Part shown: positions 1 through 8,672 of the stretch, one piece after another | How positions within the stretch are numbered: the stretch's first letter is position 1 | Layout: each line of letters opens with the position of its first letter | Assembly: GCF_049340185.1 (NCBI RefSeq) | Contig: NZ_JBMPPC010000012.1 | Coordinates: 1 to 64,000, forward strand | Length of the DNA: 64,000 nucleotides | Origin: Undibacterium sp049340185 | Lineage (GTDB): Bacteria > Pseudomonadota > Gammaproteobacteria > Burkholderiales > Burkholderiaceae_D | Direction of reading: 5' to 3' | Notes under the pieces: generated by a model | Told to the model about the DNA's origin: nothing | The model's input: the letters and a program-made list of their open reading frames with translations, nothing else | Databases searched by the model: none | Translations under genes and position numbers: made by a program

Positions 1-236
1 TTTAGCCGCTTTCGCTAAACACGCTTACTACGCGCACTTAACTCTTCACTTCTAAAACCTGCATTAACTGCTTCACTTTCTTTTCTTGCCTTCCCCGCCT
101 CTCGACGGGAGCCGAACTATAGCAAATACCACTCAGCCTTGCAAGAGCTATGTCTAAAAATATTCTTCATTAGAAATAGTCAATATTAAAACCCGCTTTG
201 TTACTATCCAAAACACGATCGGCCAATCACATATCA
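1..236. other. Window-edge non-coding stretch upstream of the acyltransferase
   Basis: No convincing reading frame, RNA gene or hairpin is visible here. The bases just before position 237 are AT-rich and presumably hold the promoter of the acyltransferase, but I cannot point to a clear -35/-10 pair. Whatever gene lies to the left is outside the window. Confidence 0.4.
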
Positions 237-1292
237 ATGACAAACGTCCAAAGACATCAGTACCACACGCTAGATGGCATGCGCGGAATAGCTGCGCTAT
301 TGATAGTTTTGTTTCACACATCCAATTATTTTGCGGGGCTATTTTTTCCTGAGAGTTACCTTGCTGTTGATTTGTTTTTTGTTCTTAGCGGATTCGTCAT
401 AGCAAAAGCATATACACAACGCCTTGACGAGGGAGTATCGACTTACTCTTTTATACGCATACGTTTGATCAGGCTTTATCCACTTTATGCAATGGGAACT
501 TTGCTGGGAATTATCTTGGCAATAGCGAGTGTTATCGCTGGAAGCAATGTCGCCAATTGGAGTATTACGACCTTATTGCTCACTAGCATATTGGCAATGC
601 TCGTCCTGCCATCCCCGTTGACGCCTCAGCTCTACGCGATCAACGCACCATCCTGGTCGCTACTATTTGAACTACTTGCCAATGCGCTTTATGCGATGTT
701 TTATCGGTTGCTTAGCATCAAGAAATTAATCCTCATCACATGTTTAGCCGCAATTGGATTAAGTATTTGTGCAGTCAAATTCGGACATCTGGACCTCGGG
801 TACCAATGGTCTAGTGCCGTCGGCGGCATTCCCAGAGTGACGTATTCTTTTTGTATGGGTCTGCTCATTGCAGCATACAGGGACCAATCTCCGTGCTTGA
901 GACTACCCAGCTGGTGTGTTCTAGCGCTTTGCATAAGTTTGTTATGCATAAGCCCAACAGCAAATTTACGGCCTTTATATGATCTCGCTACGATTTTATT
1001 TCTGTTCCCGATATTGGTATTGATCGGAAGTAGATCAGAATCAGACAAAAAATGGATTAAAACCAGTTATGCCACATTAGGTTCTATTAGCTATGGGCTC
1101 TATGTACTGCATGTTCCTGCGGCTCTTTTAATTGACATTGCCTGCAAAAAATTACTCCGCAAAGAATTTGCCGCCTATGCGCCAATCTCAGGAATTATCT
1201 TGCTGCTTACTTTGGTGCTCATCATCTGGTGGCTCGATCGCGTCTATGACCAGCCAATCCGAAAAAAACTAACGCAACTATTGAAATATTGA
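237..1292 (+). CDS. Acyltransferase family 3 membrane protein
   Basis: Integral inner-membrane protein of the acyltransferase-3 (OatA/OafA-type) family, which moves acyl groups, usually acetyl, onto extracytoplasmic sugars. The family hallmark TLDGMRGIAALLIVLFH lies near the N-terminus (H as the likely catalytic residue), followed by DLFFVLSGFVI and about ten hydrophobic segments. At about 351 residues it matches a stand-alone family member without the extra SGNH domain. I prefer the ATG at 237 over a TTG at 198, because the conserved motif follows it closely; neither has a strong ribosome site. Codon use is visibly more AT-rich than in the metabolic genes further on, which could reflect transfer of a surface-polysaccharide modification gene. 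The acyl acceptor cannot be inferred from this sequence. Confidence 0.85.
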   Translation: MTNVQRHQYHTLDGMRGIAALLIVLFHTSNYFAGLFFPESYLAVDLFFVLSGFVIAKAYTQRLDEGVSTYSFIRIRLIRLYPLYAMGTLLGIILAIASVIAGSNVANWSITTLLLTSILAMLVLPSPLTPQLYAINAPSWSLLFELLANALYAMFYRLLSIKKLILITCLAAIGLSICAVKFGHLDLGYQWSSAVGGIPRVTYSFCMGLLIAAYRDQSPCLRLPSWCVLALCISLLCISPTANLRPLYDLATILFLFPILVLIGSRSESDKKWIKTSYATLGSISYGLYVLHVPAALLIDIACKKLLRKEFAAYAPISGIILLLTLVLIIWWLDRVYDQPIRKKLTQLLKY

Positions 1293-1302
1293 GCTCACGT
1301 GC

Positions 1303-3057
1303 TCATTTCATTTCGGGATATGGGCTTTTACCGCCCTCAGAAATAAAACGATCGATACGTTGCTCTAGTACCGATAGTGGGACAGAGCCCAACTCCAAAA
1401 CTGTATCGTGAAAATTCCGGATATCGAATTTTTCTTTCAATGCAGCTTCTGCTTTGCGACGAACCTTCCAGATAGTCATCTCACCTAAATAGTATGAAAG
1501 AGCCTGAGCCGGCCAGGAGATATATCGGTCCACCTCCGTTTCAACTTCATGCATGGAAAGCGCTGTGTTTTCTCTCAAATACTTCTGCGCCTGCTCCCGG
1601 CTCCACCCCTTAGTATGAATACCGGTATCAACGACCAGGCGAGCCGCCCGCCAGGCCTGATAACTCAGCATTCCAAATAATTCATAGGGCGAGTCATACA
1701 TACCCATTTCAACACCAAGTCGCTCAGCATATAAAGCCCAGCCTTCTCCGTAAGCCGATAGATAAGCCTGCCGAAACTCGGGCCGCCCCTTTTGTTCCAT
1801 CGCAACGGGCATCTGAAATGCATGTCCCGGTGCCGACTCATGCAAAGTCAATGCAGGCAAACTATATAAGCCTCGCGATGGCAAGTCATATGTATTGACT
1901 AAGTAGATTCCAGGCCCGCCACGACCTGATGTGTAAAACGGTGCCTGATCATCAGGAACCGGCTTAATGGCAAAGCGTCTGCGTGGCAAATAGCCAAAAT
2001 AAGCGGCGGCCTTACCATCAAATTTCTTCGCAATAAACGCGGCTCTCATCAATAATTCTTCAGGCGTCTTTGCATAAAACTGAATATCAGACCTGAGAAA
2101 TTGTAAAAAAGCTGGAATATCTCCTTTAAAACCGGCTTGACGAACCACGTCACCCATCTCTCGCCGTATTTTCGCAATTTCAATCAGACCGATCTCATGA
2201 ATATCGTCTGGAGATAGTGTTAAGGTCGTAAATTCTTCTATTTTTGACTGGTAGTAAGCCTTACCATCTGGGAGACTTTCTGCGCTTAGGTCTTGCCTGG
2301 ATTGCGGAAAATATTCAGCTCGCAAAAATTGCAATAATAGTTTGTGCGAAGGAAGTACGAATTCTCGTACCGCCTTGATAGCTGCCTCCCGTAAACGAAC
2401 TTGTTCTGTTATTGGTACAGAATCAGGCATCTTAATAAAAGGAGCGAAGTAAATATTACCCTCTATATTTGGCGCATTGATAACCGACTCAACAGATGCG
2501 TCACGCCCCAGCAAAGTCACGCGCGGTGGAGTGAAGCCACGCTGCAAACCCGACCGCATATTTTCGATTTGCTCAGAAAAATAGCGCGGCATATCATTTA
2601 ACTGCGCAAGATAACACTCGAAATCCAGACTACGTGACATTGGGACTTTAGCGATGTAAGTCAGATCAGACCAAAAAGCAGAATCGGCATTGAGAGGCTT
2701 TTCGTAGTCACGAAATTCCTGGCTATGCAGCAAGCTGGTGATCTGCATCTTATAGACAGCAAAATCAACTTGCTCAGAAGCAGACAATTCAGCAGTATTA
2801 ATTTTATTTAGCTGATCGACAACGCCAGTCCAATAACGACGCTTAGACTCCTGTACTAAATAACCGACTCTTGGCAAACTGGCAGATACTTTTTGCTCAG
2901 TCTCCTCATCCACCTCCCCGGTCTCGGTTTGCCGCCAAGCCCATTCTTTGATGTAAATATCTTTAAATCGATTGCTGGCAGTATCACTTTCGGCATAACA
3001 CTGGGCAGTCGACAACAAGATGATGCAACAGGTAAATTTAGTAAGTGTTGTTCTCAT
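1303..3057 (-). CDS. DUF885 family exported peptidase-like protein
   Basis: 584-residue member of the DUF885 family, which resembles zinc metallopeptidases. An N-terminal hydrophobic stretch ending in QCYAES looks like a signal peptide, so the protein is probably periplasmic or outer-membrane associated. The family motif LTLHESAPGHAFQMP (an HExxPGH-type metal site) is followed about 30 residues later by AYGEGWALYAE, which supplies the third ligand glutamate. The length is usual for the family. It converges with the acyltransferase and ends 10 bases from it. Downstream on the same strand there is nothing else, so it is probably a single-gene unit. The substrate is unknown; peptide hydrolysis is a family-level inference. 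Confidence 0.85.
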   Translation of the reverse strand: MRTTLTKFTCCIILLSTAQCYAESDTASNRFKDIYIKEWAWRQTETGEVDEETEQKVSASLPRVGYLVQESKRRYWTGVVDQLNKINTAELSASEQVDFAVYKMQITSLLHSQEFRDYEKPLNADSAFWSDLTYIAKVPMSRSLDFECYLAQLNDMPRYFSEQIENMRSGLQRGFTPPRVTLLGRDASVESVINAPNIEGNIYFAPFIKMPDSVPITEQVRLREAAIKAVREFVLPSHKLLLQFLRAEYFPQSRQDLSAESLPDGKAYYQSKIEEFTTLTLSPDDIHEIGLIEIAKIRREMGDVVRQAGFKGDIPAFLQFLRSDIQFYAKTPEELLMRAAFIAKKFDGKAAAYFGYLPRRRFAIKPVPDDQAPFYTSGRGGPGIYLVNTYDLPSRGLYSLPALTLHESAPGHAFQMPVAMEQKGRPEFRQAYLSAYGEGWALYAERLGVEMGMYDSPYELFGMLSYQAWRAARLVVDTGIHTKGWSREQAQKYLRENTALSMHEVETEVDRYISWPAQALSYYLGEMTIWKVRRKAEAALKEKFDIRNFHDTVLELGSVPLSVLEQRIDRFISEGGKSPYPEMK

Positions 3058-3114
3058 GAATAGTTATCAATATTGATGTCTATCTAAAATCAACATCATG
3101 ACTTACACAAAAAA

Positions 3115-6100
3115 TTACTTATCGGCACGATAAGGATCAACTTCAGGAGAAATCTCTGGAGCAACCAGCGGCAATACCATCGTGAAGCGAGTGCCTTTAC
3201 CGATATGACTTTCCAGATCAACTGAGCCGCCCAATACACCGGTGACCAGGTTATACACGATATGCATCCCCAGTCCAGAACCGCCCTGTCCCAGTTTTGT
3301 CGTAAAAAATGGATCGAAGACGCGCTTTTGGTCCGCATCTGCGATGCCGTTGCCATCATCCGCAAACACAATCTCCACATGTCCGGTATCACGAAGACGG
3401 CTTGATATCCGCATCTCGCCGCTCTCTTTGCCATCAAAGGCGTGATTCAATGCATTTGTCATAAAATTGGTAATAATTTGTCCAAGAGGACCTGGAAAAC
3501 TATCCATGGCCACGTCTTGAATTAAATCAGTTTTCAAAACAAAAGCGCCTTTATGAAACATAGGCATCAATGTCGCAATAACCTCCTCTAAAGCCGCCTT
3601 TAAATCGAACTGCCGTCGCTGATTGCTAGACTGATCCACAGCAACTTGCTTAAAGCTCCTGACCAGTTCACGTGCAATACCTAAGGTCCTCATCAAAAGC
3701 GCCGTGCCAGTTCCAGCGCTCTGTAAATAGCTATCCAAGGTCGAGCGACGCAATTTGCCCTCCTCAATATCTTGTAGCAATTCTCTGGTTTTATCCTGCA
3801 ATGTACTGGCAACGGTGACACTATTGCCGATAGGCGTATTTAGTTCATGCGCAACGCCTGCCACAAGAGAACCCAGCGCCGCCATTTTTTCGGAGCGAAT
3901 CAATTCATCCTGCGTTCTCTTCAGCGACTCCATTGCTTCAGCGAGTTCTATATTCGCCTGCTCAAGCTTGATCGTTCTTAGTCTGACTCTGGCCTCCAGC
4001 TGCACCGTCATCTCGCGAATTTCCTGCTCAATCTGGTATTGTCGAGTGACATCATGCAAGCCAAAAATAAACACTTTTTCGCCGTTCATGGCGAACAGAC
4101 GCGCCGACAATAAACAAATGAGCACTTGCCCATTCTGGTGACGATGATGTATTTCAAAACGATCGACACGCCCTTCGTTAAATAGCAACTGCATCATGGC
4201 ATCGCGCTGCTCAAGTTTTTCCCAAAATTGCAATTCGAGTGCGGTTCTTCCCACTACATCGTCACGTAAATAACCGAACAGAGCCAACCACACGTCGTTG
4301 ACCTCAATGAATAAGGACGAGTTAACACTAACAAGCCCTAAGGCAATTGGGGATAACTGGAAGATCGTTGAGTATTTATATTCGTTCTCACGCAAAAGCA
4401 TTTCAGCTTTTGCTCTTGCCAACTCGGTGGCAATTTCCTGATCAATATTATGAGAAGCTAACAAAAGATACGTTTCATCACCGGCGACAAATTTAGAGCC
4501 AGAAACACGGCATTGAAAAATATGTCCTGCCTTATGGCGAAAGGCGATTTGCATCCCCCTCACCTCTCCATCTTGCTTGATCAGTTCAATCATCTCCTGA
4601 CGCTGATCTGCGGATGCCCAAAGATCCAGATCTCCCGACGTGCGTCCGATCGCCTCTTCGCGCGTATAACCCGACAAAGGTTCCCAGTTTCTATTCACAT
4701 CAATATAGTGACCATCAGCCATGCGGGTAATCGTCAGCGTATCCGGAACCAGTTGGAAGACCGTTGCCAGAACAGCTTCTCTTTCCCGCAAATTAACTTC
4801 GGCTCGCTTTCTTGCATGTTCACTTTCACGGATTTCGGTAATGTCGCGCATTGCCGTCAGCAAGTATCTCTGTCCATCGGATTCAAAGATTGTACAAAAA
4901 GCTTCCGCCAGGATTGATGCTTCTCCCTTACCTCTGAACCTGATCTCTTCACCGCGTATGCTATCCCCTTGACCTAAGCTCAATAACCTTTTGACGAATT
5001 GTGCTCTACGCTGAGTATCCTGCCAGAGACTTAAGTCCTGCTCTGGATGCTTGCCAATCGCCTGGTCGCGCTGCAAACCAAACATAGATAACCAGTGCGT
5101 ATTGACATCCACCAATATGCCGTTATCCATACGGATAATACTGATCGCCTCCGGAACAAGATCAAATATTTTGACAAATCTCTTTTCACGTTCACGAAGC
5201 TGAATCAAAGCCTCTTTGCGCTGATTTTCAATTTTATGAAATTCAGTCCGGTCCTCGACCAGATACATCACAAAAGACTCTCCCCCAACCTCAAAACGCA
5301 CACCAGAAATACTCACAAAATAATGGTGCCCCAGTTTATGCCGGTAGATTGCCTGAAGGTCATGCACCTCACCAGTAGTCCGTATAGCCTCAAGCAATTC
5401 ATCGCGCTGGCTGGTATTGACCCAAAGCTGCAACTCCAATGAATATTTACCCAGAGATTCTTCACGGCTATAACCAGTCACCGCTTCCCAGTGCCTGTTC
5501 ACTTCGACATAGCGGCCATCCTTTTCTTTGCATATGACGAGTACATCCGGTACAAATTGAAAGACTTTTTCAAACAAAGCCTCTCGCTCTCTCAATACCC
5601 CCTCAGCTTGCTTACGTACGCTCATTTCATCTTGAATTGAGGCTGACAATATCTCGCTCTGCTTTCTCTGCTCCAGAATAGCGACTACCAATAAAAGCAT
5701 GCCTGTACTTAAGTCCAATAAACTGGACAACATGAAACCCCATGGCAGCAAATCACTGTTACCGCGAACAAAAGGAAAATCAAGAAGATGCATGCCTCTC
5801 AATGCAATCAATAGCGATAGTGTCTTATACCCACCATTGCGATCAGTCTGCGGGACACGCCAAAAACTGACCGCCGATGCAATCAGCATGAGGCCAGCAA
5901 ATAAATACACGGGAAATTCACGGAAAAGGCGATCAATTCCGGTCAGATGCGAGACAAAACTCCAGAGCACCAGCAAGAAGAAGCATAAAATAATACGGGG
6001 AGTCGCAACAGATTTATGTAAAAAAATGCGCGTACCGTACCAAAAGGAACATGCGAGCCCTACCGTAAAAAAATCAACTCCCATTGCAGATAACGGAAAT

Positions 6101-6279
6101 CGATAAACCTCTAATAAGGCGCAGAATTGACGAAGAGCGATGCAGGCATACGCAATCGCCCAGAATCGGGTGGCGCTGGCACTGACTTTGATGCGCTGCA
6201 AATACATCAGAACAAGCATGGTAATCGAGCTGATGCCAATTGCCCAAGCGATTGCAACGGGTAGAAAAAAAGACGGCAT
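3115..6279 (-). CDS. Hybrid-free sensor histidine kinase with 7TM-like N-terminus and four PAS domains
   Basis: 1054-residue membrane histidine kinase. Residues 1 to about 205 form seven or so hydrophobic segments. Four consecutive PAS domains follow (roughly 235-355, 365-485, 495-620 and 630-745), each opening with a 'LREREALF..VFQLVPD' type sequence, so they look like internal duplicates. A short coiled coil leads to the dimerisation domain with phospho-acceptor H811 in AHELNTPIGN, then a GHKL ATPase with N-box NFMTNALNHAF, G1 DDGNGIAD and G2 GGSGLGMHIV. There is no receiver domain. The gene is divergent from a receiver-only protein starting at 6491, which is its likely partner. Four PAS domains suggest redox, ligand or light input, but no cofactor-binding residue is obvious. 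Confidence 0.92.
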   Translation of the reverse strand: MPSFFLPVAIAWAIGISSITMLVLMYLQRIKVSASATRFWAIAYACIALRQFCALLEVYRFPLSAMGVDFFTVGLACSFWYGTRIFLHKSVATPRIILCFFLLVLWSFVSHLTGIDRLFREFPVYLFAGLMLIASAVSFWRVPQTDRNGGYKTLSLLIALRGMHLLDFPFVRGNSDLLPWGFMLSSLLDLSTGMLLLVVAILEQRKQSEILSASIQDEMSVRKQAEGVLREREALFEKVFQFVPDVLVICKEKDGRYVEVNRHWEAVTGYSREESLGKYSLELQLWVNTSQRDELLEAIRTTGEVHDLQAIYRHKLGHHYFVSISGVRFEVGGESFVMYLVEDRTEFHKIENQRKEALIQLREREKRFVKIFDLVPEAISIIRMDNGILVDVNTHWLSMFGLQRDQAIGKHPEQDLSLWQDTQRRAQFVKRLLSLGQGDSIRGEEIRFRGKGEASILAEAFCTIFESDGQRYLLTAMRDITEIRESEHARKRAEVNLREREAVLATVFQLVPDTLTITRMADGHYIDVNRNWEPLSGYTREEAIGRTSGDLDLWASADQRQEMIELIKQDGEVRGMQIAFRHKAGHIFQCRVSGSKFVAGDETYLLLASHNIDQEIATELARAKAEMLLRENEYKYSTIFQLSPIALGLVSVNSSLFIEVNDVWLALFGYLRDDVVGRTALELQFWEKLEQRDAMMQLLFNEGRVDRFEIHHRHQNGQVLICLLSARLFAMNGEKVFIFGLHDVTRQYQIEQEIREMTVQLEARVRLRTIKLEQANIELAEAMESLKRTQDELIRSEKMAALGSLVAGVAHELNTPIGNSVTVASTLQDKTRELLQDIEEGKLRRSTLDSYLQSAGTGTALLMRTLGIARELVRSFKQVAVDQSSNQRRQFDLKAALEEVIATLMPMFHKGAFVLKTDLIQDVAMDSFPGPLGQIITNFMTNALNHAFDGKESGEMRISSRLRDTGHVEIVFADDGNGIADADQKRVFDPFFTTKLGQGGSGLGMHIVYNLVTGVLGGSVDLESHIGKGTRFTMVLPLVAPEISPEVDPYRADK

Positions 6280-6490
6280 AGAGACTGTGCTCAGACGAGT
6301 GTAGGACTACCAAATACTACGATAGTGAATATTACCACCGGGTATTTGCACTGGCGTAATTTGAAATAGAAAATATGCTAATTAGTTGTCATTTGTTAAA
6401 AATAGTGGTTCGACCTCTTGATTATCATAGGCGCTTCACATAAGATTAAAACAGAGAAAAAATTTAATCCAAGCAACAGGGAGAAAACTG

Positions 6491-7150
6491 ATGAAGCTTC
6501 AGAACAGTAAGATGCCCGGCTTGTTAAACCTCCACAACAGCGATAGTCAGACGCCTCGTCATTTAATGGCATCTGGCATTCATCTCCGTGGATTTAAGCA
6601 AACAGGCATGATTGCGCGCCTGTCCGACGATGTGATCTCCAGTTGCTCCGTTGGTCAGAGTGATGATGACGATCTCATTGATTTCTTGGAAGAAGAGCTG
6701 GAAACACAAGACCCCAAACTGGCAATGCTCCCCTGGAAAATCCTGATTGCCGATGATGACAGCAATGTCCACGACACGACCCTGCTTGCATTAAGCGGCG
6801 TGAAGATTCATGGTCGCCCACTTGAATTTCTACATGCTTACTCAGCAAAAGAGGCGCGCCAGTTAGTCGTCGACCATTCCGATATCGCTCTCATTTTGCT
6901 GGACGTTGTCATGGAAACCGTCGATGCCGGATTGAAACTCGTCAGTGTCATTCGCAATGAGTTGGGTCGTCAGAATTTACGTATCGTATTACGCACTGGT
7001 CAACCTGGCTATGCACCAGAAAAACAGGTCAATTATGAATTTGCGATTGACGGCTACACGACTAAGTCCAAATTGACACGATCAATTTTAATCTCCGTGT
7101 TAAATGACACACTCTCCGAAGCACCTCCTGCACAAAATTTACCGAACTAA
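6491..7150 (+). CDS. Receiver-domain response regulator without output domain
   Basis: 219 residues. An acidic N-terminal stretch (about 1-80, with SDDDDLIDFLEEELE) precedes one receiver domain at about 82-210. Acid pocket D88-D90, phospho-acceptor D138 in ILLDVV, T169 in LRTGQPG and K192 are all present. The sequence strongly resembles the receiver of DUF3369 regulators, which usually continue into DUF3369 and an HD-GYP domain; here the protein stops right after the receiver and a terminator follows. A good ribosome site (AGGGAG) lies 8 bases before the ATG. Divergent pairing with the PAS kinase suggests they form a phosphorelay, the protein acting as a single-domain or shuttle regulator. 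Confidence 0.85.
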   Translation: MKLQNSKMPGLLNLHNSDSQTPRHLMASGIHLRGFKQTGMIARLSDDVISSCSVGQSDDDDLIDFLEEELETQDPKLAMLPWKILIADDDSNVHDTTLLALSGVKIHGRPLEFLHAYSAKEARQLVVDHSDIALILLDVVMETVDAGLKLVSVIRNELGRQNLRIVLRTGQPGYAPEKQVNYEFAIDGYTTKSKLTRSILISVLNDTLSEAPPAQNLPN

Positions 7151-7176
7151 CTGATTGCCGTTAAGTCATTGCAAAT

Positions 7177-7211
7177 AAAAAAGGATGTTAAACAAACTAA
7201 CATCCTTTTTT
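7177..7211. terminator. Bidirectional rho-independent terminator
   Basis: A perfect 14-base-pair inverted repeat, AAAAAAGGATGTTA and its complement, surrounds a 7-base loop, with T-runs on both strands. It sits between the converging response regulator and maiA and should stop transcription from both sides. Confidence 0.9.
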
Positions 7212-7235
7212 AATGTTCACGACTGACGGCCAAGC

Positions 7236-7892
7236 TTACTCAGCGTCTATCTGTCTCGCTGGAGATGCGTCAATAAAAGCCGGAAGCTGCATGCAATGCT
7301 GATTAATACTCATCAGAGTAGGCACCTGACTTAAATCACAGTTAAAGCGCTGAGCATTAAAAATCTGGGGTATCAGACAGCAATCCGCCAGACTAGGCGT
7401 ATCACCAAAACAAAAACGGCCAGCGCACTGATCCTCAACCAAACGCTGTTCTAAAACCCGCAATCCTGACATACACCAATGTTGATACCATGCATTTTTT
7501 TGCTCATCGCTTAGTCCCAGATCTTTGGACAAATACTTCAATACCCGTAAATTATTCACCGGATGGATTTCACAAGCGATTCCCAGTGCAAACGCGCGAA
7601 TTTTGGCGCGAACAACCGGATCCTTAGGCAATAGTGGAACCTCCGGATACACCTCCTCCAGATATTCCATTATAGCCAGCGATTGATTAACCGAAAATTC
7701 TTGCCCTTGATATTGATCCAGCAAAGCCGGCACCAGTGCATCAGGATTAACTTGTTTAAACGTATCCGATAATTGTTCGCCGCCATTTTTTACCAGATGA
7801 ACAGGAAGGACCTCATACTCAAGGCCTTTCAGGTTCAAGGCGATACGTACGCGATACGAAGCTGAACTGCGGAAGTAACTATAGAGCTTCAT
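7236..7892 (-). CDS. maiA: Maleylacetoacetate (or maleylpyruvate) isomerase, zeta-class GST
   Basis: 218-residue glutathione S-transferase of the zeta class. It isomerises a cis ring-cleavage product (maleylacetoacetate from tyrosine/homogentisate, or maleylpyruvate from gentisate) to the fumaryl form using glutathione. The N-terminal thioredoxin-fold motif FRSSASYRVRIALNLKG and NPDALVPAL are typical, and length is normal. It follows the FAH-family hydrolase by 19 bases on the same strand, so the two form an operon for consecutive steps. No homogentisate or gentisate dioxygenase lies in this window, so which ring-cleavage pathway it serves is open; the small FAH partner slightly favours the gentisate (NagL/NagK-like) version. 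Confidence 0.85.
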   Translation of the reverse strand: MKLYSYFRSSASYRVRIALNLKGLEYEVLPVHLVKNGGEQLSDTFKQVNPDALVPALLDQYQGQEFSVNQSLAIMEYLEEVYPEVPLLPKDPVVRAKIRAFALGIACEIHPVNNLRVLKYLSKDLGLSDEQKNAWYQHWCMSGLRVLEQRLVEDQCAGRFCFGDTPSLADCCLIPQIFNAQRFNCDLSQVPTLMSINQHCMQLPAFIDASPARQIDAE

Positions 7893-7911
7893 AAAATTTA
7901 TTTAGGTAGTC

Positions 7912-8604
7912 TTAAGAAATACGGACTTTTAATTCGCCGACGCCTGCAATACGTGCCTCCATTAAGTCACCCGGCTTTACCGCAGCAACTCCCTCTGGCG
8001 TGCCTGAAAATATCAAATCGCCAGGCTGCAATTCATACAAGGTGGATAAAGTGGCGATCACTTCCGCCACATTCCAAATTAATTTATTAATATCGCTATC
8101 TTGTCTCTGAACTTGATTTACATTCAGGTGAATATTGCCCTGATCTATCCATCCCGTCTGAGATACTGGATAGACGGGAGAAATCGGGGCTGAAAAATCG
8201 AACCCCTTCGCTGTACACCATGGTCGTCCTTGTTCTTTAGACTCCAGTTGCAAATCTCTGCGTGTCATATCCAGACCTACTGCATATCCCCACACATGGG
8301 ACATCGCCGTTCCCACAGAGATATTTTTTCCGCCGACACCAATCGCCACGACCAGCTCAACCTCATGGTGCAAGTTATTCGTCATACTTGGGTAAGGCAT
8401 TTCACCGATTTGTCCATCTAACACCGGCAATACCGCGTCTGCCGGCTTCATAAAAAAGAAAGGTGCTTCACGGCCGGTCCAGCCCATCTCTTTTGCATGC
8501 TCCACGTAGTTTCTCCCTACGCAGTAAATCCTGTGAACAGGAAACAGCTGACCTGAATTTGCTACTGGCACTGCGGGTGTTTTAGGATCGAATACATAGC
8601 TCAT
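7912..8604 (-). CDS. Fumarylacetoacetate hydrolase family protein (fumarylpyruvate hydrolase-like)
   Basis: 230-residue FAH-fold enzyme. It hydrolyses a fumaryl-keto acid into fumarate plus pyruvate or acetoacetate. The fold core YCVGRNYVEHAKEMG, metal ligands in HHEVELVVAIG, and GLDMTRRDLQ followed by FSGTPEGV are present. The length matches single-domain bacterial fumarylpyruvate hydrolases rather than the roughly 420-residue eukaryotic-type FAH. It is the first gene of a two-gene unit with the isomerase downstream. The ribosome site AAGGAAAT precedes the ATG. The substrate assignment is inferred from size and from its partner; a 2-keto-acid hydratase-like activity cannot be excluded. Confidence 0.85.
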   Translation of the reverse strand: MSYVFDPKTPAVPVANSGQLFPVHRIYCVGRNYVEHAKEMGWTGREAPFFFMKPADAVLPVLDGQIGEMPYPSMTNNLHHEVELVVAIGVGGKNISVGTAMSHVWGYAVGLDMTRRDLQLESKEQGRPWCTAKGFDFSAPISPVYPVSQTGWIDQGNIHLNVNQVQRQDSDINKLIWNVAEVIATLSTLYELQPGDLIFSGTPEGVAAVKPGDLMEARIAGVGELKVRIS

Positions 8605-8672
8605 GGCATTTCCTTTCTTTTAATCTCTTTTAGTATCTTGTAGTTCCGTTTATTTTTTCGGCAAAGGCAATG

